A stretch of 64,000 bases of DNA. Origin: Saturnia japonica (lineage: Eukaryota > Arthropoda > Insecta > Lepidoptera > Saturniidae). Positions 59,206 to 64,000 of this stretch are shown here, piece by piece; within the stretch, counting starts at the first letter, position 1; each line of letters opens with the position of its first letter. The notes under the pieces were generated by a model, which saw nothing but the letters and a program-made list of their open reading frames with translations, searched no databases and was not told where the DNA came from. The stretch spans positions 5,354,501 to 5,418,500 of the forward strand of contig CM065321.1 of NCBI GenBank assembly GCA_033032175.1. The letters run 5' to 3'. The translations under genes and the position numbers were made by a program.

Positions 59206-60965
59206 TGTCTCTAAAATTAAACGATTCATACGCCACCTATTGTACTAATTCAGAAACGTACACGGGTATGCGCACAACACCTTACCAAAGGTTTATCGCA
59301 ATCGGATGTAAGGTATAAGAACGCATAGAGGATAATAAAAAAAATCTTGAATATTTTTTAAATATAAATTATTCAATGCTAATATTTTGTCTGAGATTTC
59401 AAATAAACCCAATTTACGATTATAGCGCAAACTGTTCAGATTTCAGAGATTCTTTTACGCCTCCGGATTATTATATAGATATAATTTTACAAAGGAATTC
59501 AGGGTAACCCTATTAGGCCAAGGAAAATATATTACGTAGACTAGAACTCGATTACTCTCCTAGGCAATAGACAAATTCGTATTGAAGTAAAAGCTATAGC
59601 TTTTTGTGACCCTGTAAGATTAGGGTAATATGCATGAAGTAGGTCCGATGTATTACGATAAATAAATAATGTGGTCGAATGGTGAAGCTCAACTGATCTC
59701 GGAAGATTTAACACTTTTGTTGGTGTCCATGTTTTTCTCATATACAGCATGTTTATTTATTTATTACACATACTATTCAGCTTAGTTTTTTTTTAGTTTC
59801 TATTTAATTATAATTAGAACACATTTAAAATTATGTTTATTTTTATATTTTATATACATACAGCCATTTAAAATATGTTCCGGAGGTGGACGATAGCAAC
59901 TACAACACAGTTTTCCCTACATAGGCAGAAAGCAAAACAATAAAAAGAAACAGTTTTCAAAAATAGCTCATACTGTTTTTTTGTGTTTTATGTTACTGTT
60001 CAAGCTAATAAATAAATATATATATTATATATATATATATATATAAATAATAATAATTAATTAAAAATATTAATTAATAATACATATTAATGATAAAATA
60101 AATACATACATATATACAATACATATCCCATATGAGAAACTCATCAGTTTATACAAATGTATGCGATCCCTTAATAACAGGAAATTGCAGTATATAATCA
60201 TAATAACTATATATCTATTAATTTGATTAAATTTGTTTTTAACTTTTTTTAATTAATACCTTTAATACTTATTGCTTAACAAAAGCTTTTGAACAAGAAA
60301 TTTAGAAAAAAATAAATTACGTATTATTTTTCAGAACAAAAAAAATGTAAGCCGTTAAAAGTGTAGTGTATAAAAGTTAAAAGTATTCCTCTATAAATAG
60401 TTATAAAATGAAGGTTCACACTTACCATTTTAAATCAAGTGTGTACTATTTAAGTTAATGCTACTTACTATACTAGTTATATATTATAATAATAATACTT
60501 AAACGGAATTATAAGTATGCCCATAATTATTATCAAAACATGTTAAAAGTCTTGAATTCGTTTGTGAACACTCTATATAAGGAGAAAAAGGGGAAGCCGC
60601 AATGGATCGTGATAATATGGAGATATTTCAAAGACACATATTTTATTCAGTGGAAACTGCAGGACTTCGACAGTGATTTATTTATTGCTATCTATTTTAC
60701 CCCTTGTACAAGGATTCTGTTCGTGGACATGGAAGGTATATTGGTTGTTTTAATGAATTATTGAACTGTTTTGGCAACCAAGATATAATTTTCAACAGTA
60801 GTTTGTTCTTGCACTAACTCGAATCAGTTGTTACAACGACATTTTTAGCTTTCGATGAAGAAGTTTCCTGAATAAGCAACCAATGCAATTTATTATTAGG
60901 CATGATCTTTTATGATAACCTCCATCTCGGTATGAACTAAAAAGTACTTTACGACTTATATTTGT
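59206..60965. other. AT-rich intergenic DNA
   Basis: No gene recognised. An AT microsatellite lies at about 60015-60045. The 74-codon plus frame at 60540 has no known motif. Confidence 0.45.
60015..60045. repeat. (AT)n microsatellite
   Basis: A run of about 30 alternating A and T with one interruption, followed by taa units. Confidence 0.85.
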
Positions 60966-60969
60966 CGTA

Positions 60970-61055
60970 CCGTGAGGCTGTGGAACCTTCTCCTGTCAGC
61001 ATGTGTTCCTTCCTTCTTACGAAATCGGGTCTTTTATGCGTAATGTTAAAATATA
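60970..61055 (+). mobile_element. Decayed LINE ORF2 C-terminal fragment
   Basis: gtgaggctgtggaacctt and tgttccttccttcttacgaa align by eye with the LINE remnant at 30596-30735 (tggcttctgg..., gagttccctcccttctacga). The reading frame is disrupted. Confidence 0.4.
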
Positions 61056-61155
61056 TTTATGCAGGTTGGCATGACAGCGGCGACCATAGATGGATTTAGA
61101 TCTCTCAGTGGTCAACGTTGTGTTAGGACTGTGCTTACCATGAGGAATAGTACCG
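61056..61155 (+). repeat. Dispersed repeat family I
   Basis: It reads gcaggttggcatgacagcgg, gcgaccatagatggatttag and gatctctcagtggtcaacgt. Confidence 0.6.
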
Positions 61156-63165
61156 TCAATGTGCCGAGCTATGTTTGATCAAATAATAAAATTCAAACTA
61201 AGCTAAGCTTGTATTATGTTTAAATGAACATACACCCAAAAAACTATGTTTTTATTGCTCACATGAAAATAATATGTCAACTAAACACGTTTTAAGAATT
61301 CTTACCAAATTACAACTCTATAAGAAATGGATTAGATGGCCGCTTAGATTATGGACTACATTTTACATTATAAGTATTCTGAAAATTCAAAATTGATATT
61401 TCACTTTATAAAGGTCACTCATAGTTTTTTTTATTAACATAACGTACTTTATATTACCTATGGTTTCGAGGGACCTGCAAATTTAAATATTACACAATTA
61501 TGACTACATTGTGTCATGGGAATGTAGTGAGCATGAAAATTAGTCCATCCCTACCACATTTTCCTCAGCAATACTTAAGACCACTTCACTTACGCCACAG
61601 TTTTACAAACACTTCTATTTCGACGCAAGTGAAATAGAATGTTCTTGCGTAAGATTGCGCCAGCCAAGAGGAAGGGAGAAAAAGCTCTTCAGGTGGAGCA
61701 TGAAGAAGCATCTGAGCAACTGTTTATTGATGTTATTTTTCTTGTGTACTATACACACCATCTAATAAAGGACAGTAATTTTGATATTTTTAAAAAGAGG
61801 AACGATACTGTAAGTTTTAAACTTATAATTTTATGAAACACATAGTATTTAAAGTTGTAAAACATTACATCAAAAAATGTATCACATTACAAATTGAATT
61901 ATTAATAGATATATAAATAAAAGAGGATTCTTTTTACCAGAAATATTCATATAAAGAGTTTTGTTTAAGCTTATACGAATATTTTAAAATAGATAATATT
62001 TTGAAAATTTCGATCTTTATGGATTCGCCGGCGATATTTATTTTATATTTTTAATAAGGAAGTTTACGTAGTGTAAGTATATAAGGAAATGTTTGTGTGT
62101 GGTTGGAAAATCATAATATAAAAAAGCACTTACAACACAATACACAAAGGAGTGACACATCTTTAAAAAGGGAGAAGCGGATAGCCTAATCTGTGTAACA
62201 GATATACAACGTATACCTAACTGTCTTTCTCCTTCTCGCTACGTTATGTCTTCCTTCTCTCTCATGTAACGAACTGTCCCTAAACGTGACGCGTTCTTGA
62301 AATTTTACTCTCAATTCTCGTCCAATTATTGAATTGCTGCCCAAGAAGTTTCACTTCAAAATTTTCATTTTGATTTTCAAATTCAGACGCGTGTCTTTTA
62401 ACTAAGAAAGCTGGCAGGTTAAGTTAAATAAGTTTTAGTATGTCATATAGCATAAAGATTTCGTCGTGAAGTTACTAACCACACCTTGGAATAGACGTGC
62501 TTGACCAACAATATTGAGGACAAACAAGGTGGATAATGGCTTCATGACTCGCACGTATCTACCTAATCGTTAATATTTTGTTAATCCTCACGTTTTTTAT
62601 CCAAATGGCATTATTTGTATGAAATTAATAAATTTTTATTACATCTATCTGGCCACCTTAACGAACTTTTAATTGTTTCCTCTTACCGATTTACCTAATT
62701 TTCAATGACCGTTTGATTGATTTTTATGGATTTTTCTGGTAAGCTCGCCTGTTTCTTTGACATTAGCAATATGGGCCGATCACTTCTATATTACACTAGA
62801 CGCGCTGTTTCGTACTGAAATAATGTGGGATAAATAACATACCGTTGTTTCAACTTCAAAAAGTCATTTAGGTATACAGGCCTGGAGTCGGGACAGGTAA
62901 GGTTCTATGATATATGTAGTATGCTTTATATGAAGAGGTATATTGCAAAAGCCACAATTCAGAAAATATCGCTTATTATCGTTGATGTAATTTAAATTTT
63001 AATTCGTATTTGATTTACAATATTTCAAGTAAGTTATAAGAGACTAATTTGTTTCTTATTTTCCTACAAAATAATATTTTATAGTCAAAAAAGTATAAGG
63101 TCTTAATGTGTCTATCTTTCTTACCCTTTATTAGAGTACAAGTAGTAGGTACAGTAATTATTACA
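61156..63165. other. AT-rich intergenic DNA
   Basis: About 2 kb with no gene recognised, apart from a family G scrap at about 61190-61215. The 65-codon plus frame at 61639 has no known motif. Confidence 0.45.
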
Positions 63166-63169
63166 TTAC

Positions 63170-63430
63170 TAGTAGTGCACCGCGGCTGCGCATGTGTTTC
63201 TTACTTATTAATTGATTTCGACCCGTAATTTTATTATTACTCATATTATTGACAATTCTTATAATCCAACAATAGAGGAGCGACATATTCATATAACTCC
63301 CGTTTTTAATTTTTTTTTAATCGGATGAGATTTTATAAAAATTGCTTCTTTTCCATTTCTAAAAGTATTCAATATCAATTAAGGAATAACATATAGTTCA
63401 CGTGATTGAAATTTTATTACAAGACAATTT
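63170..63430 (+). repeat. Dispersed repeat family D
   Basis: It starts agtagtgcaccgcggctgcg, catgtgtttcttac, and has modules with 'atattattgacaattcttat' and 'tcaattaaggaataacatat'. Confidence 0.55.
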
Positions 63431-63689
63431 TTAACAAAAAACAATCACTTTCCTGTGCCAAATTACTTATCTGTCTGGTGGTCGAATAAGAGGAATATTA
63501 ATTCGATGATCCTTGGTGTACATCTTGGTATGTACCGTACCTACTTAAACATTTATTATTTTAATTTAGCTAGAAATTTTGTCGACTTTATTTGGGATAC
63601 TAAGGGTGATATACTTTTCGGGGCAATAGGCCTGACAACCCGAATGGACCGTAACCACCATGTATAATGTATAATATGTAACGCTTCGG

Positions 63690-63795
63690 GATCAGACGGT
63701 GCATATTCTGATAAATTTACGCAGGCCAGCATGGCAGGGGTGACTGGCAATGGATTATTGATCTCTTGGTTATCGCCACTGTTATTAGATAGTAC
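63690..63795 (+). repeat. Dispersed repeat family I
   Basis: It reads cgcttcgggatcagacggtg, gcaggccagcatggcagggg, tgactggcaatggattattg and gatctcttggttatcgcc. The short frames at 63455-63750 on either strand are not convincing genes. Confidence 0.55.
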
Positions 63796-63799
63796 CTAC

Positions 63800-64000
63800 T
63801 GTCCATACAATCAGAAATAGTTTCGACTCTGGAATAAAAAATAAATGAAGGAGAATGCGAGAAAACCAGAACGTTGTTAGCTTTTTTGTGGTCCTACTAT
63901 ATATTGGAATCATACGGAACTATCGATTTCATAGCGTTTCAAATTGCCATTACATCGTAGGATGTTATAAATGTCAACCCCTTGCCACCAATTCAGGACT
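63800..64000. other. Intergenic DNA at window end
   Basis: Nothing recognised. Confidence 0.5.

Noticed and set aside
1..64000. CRISPR array, phage, operon or other prokaryotic system
   Set aside because: No direct-repeat/spacer array, no gene clusters with bacterial spacing and no bacterial signals. The window is eukaryotic.

Overview
The window looks like insect nuclear DNA, most likely from a moth or butterfly. It is AT-rich, has few genes, and is full of mariner transposons, RTE-type and R1-type LINE fragments, a Ty3/gypsy element, tRNA-derived SINEs and short dispersed repeats that begin or end in moth-style 'ctagct.tg.ccgcgg' sequence. There are no operons, ribosome binding sites or other bacterial signals. 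Species cannot be named from the sequence alone.

One host gene is convincing: an apparently single-coding-exon, 700-codon C2H2 zinc-finger gene of the disconnected/basonuclin family (disco) at 25816-27918 on the plus strand. It has two paired zinc-finger blocks, a PEDLS CtBP-type motif and a basic KRKRK stretch. A 48-codon upstream ORF overlaps its start codon as TGATG. The gene sits in a gene-poor region, as is common for developmental regulators.

Layout: 1-8.9 kb, dispersed repeats, a SINE and two mariner relics. 8.9-20.4 kb, repeats, LINE fragments (one with an 11-bp target duplication) and a TIR-bounded dead mariner followed by a SINE. 20.4-25.5 kb, AT-rich flank of disco. 25.5-28.3 kb, disco. 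28.3-42.4 kb, AT-rich DNA with a 5'-truncated RTE element flanked by a 21-bp target duplication and two tRNA-derived SINEs. 42.4-47.3 kb, a mariner with both terminal repeats beside a rearranged gypsy element that holds a long reverse transcriptase-RNase H-integrase frame plus a second integrase piece fused to an LTR/primer-binding-site junction. 48.6-58.6 kb, a head-to-tail tandem duplication with a 5,004-bp period and about 0.14% divergence, which is either very recent or an allelic duplication left in the assembly. 58.6-64 kb, more dispersed repeats.

Apart from disco, every long reading frame is transposon-derived or a chance frame. Repeat family letters (A to I) are my own labels from visual comparison, not database names.
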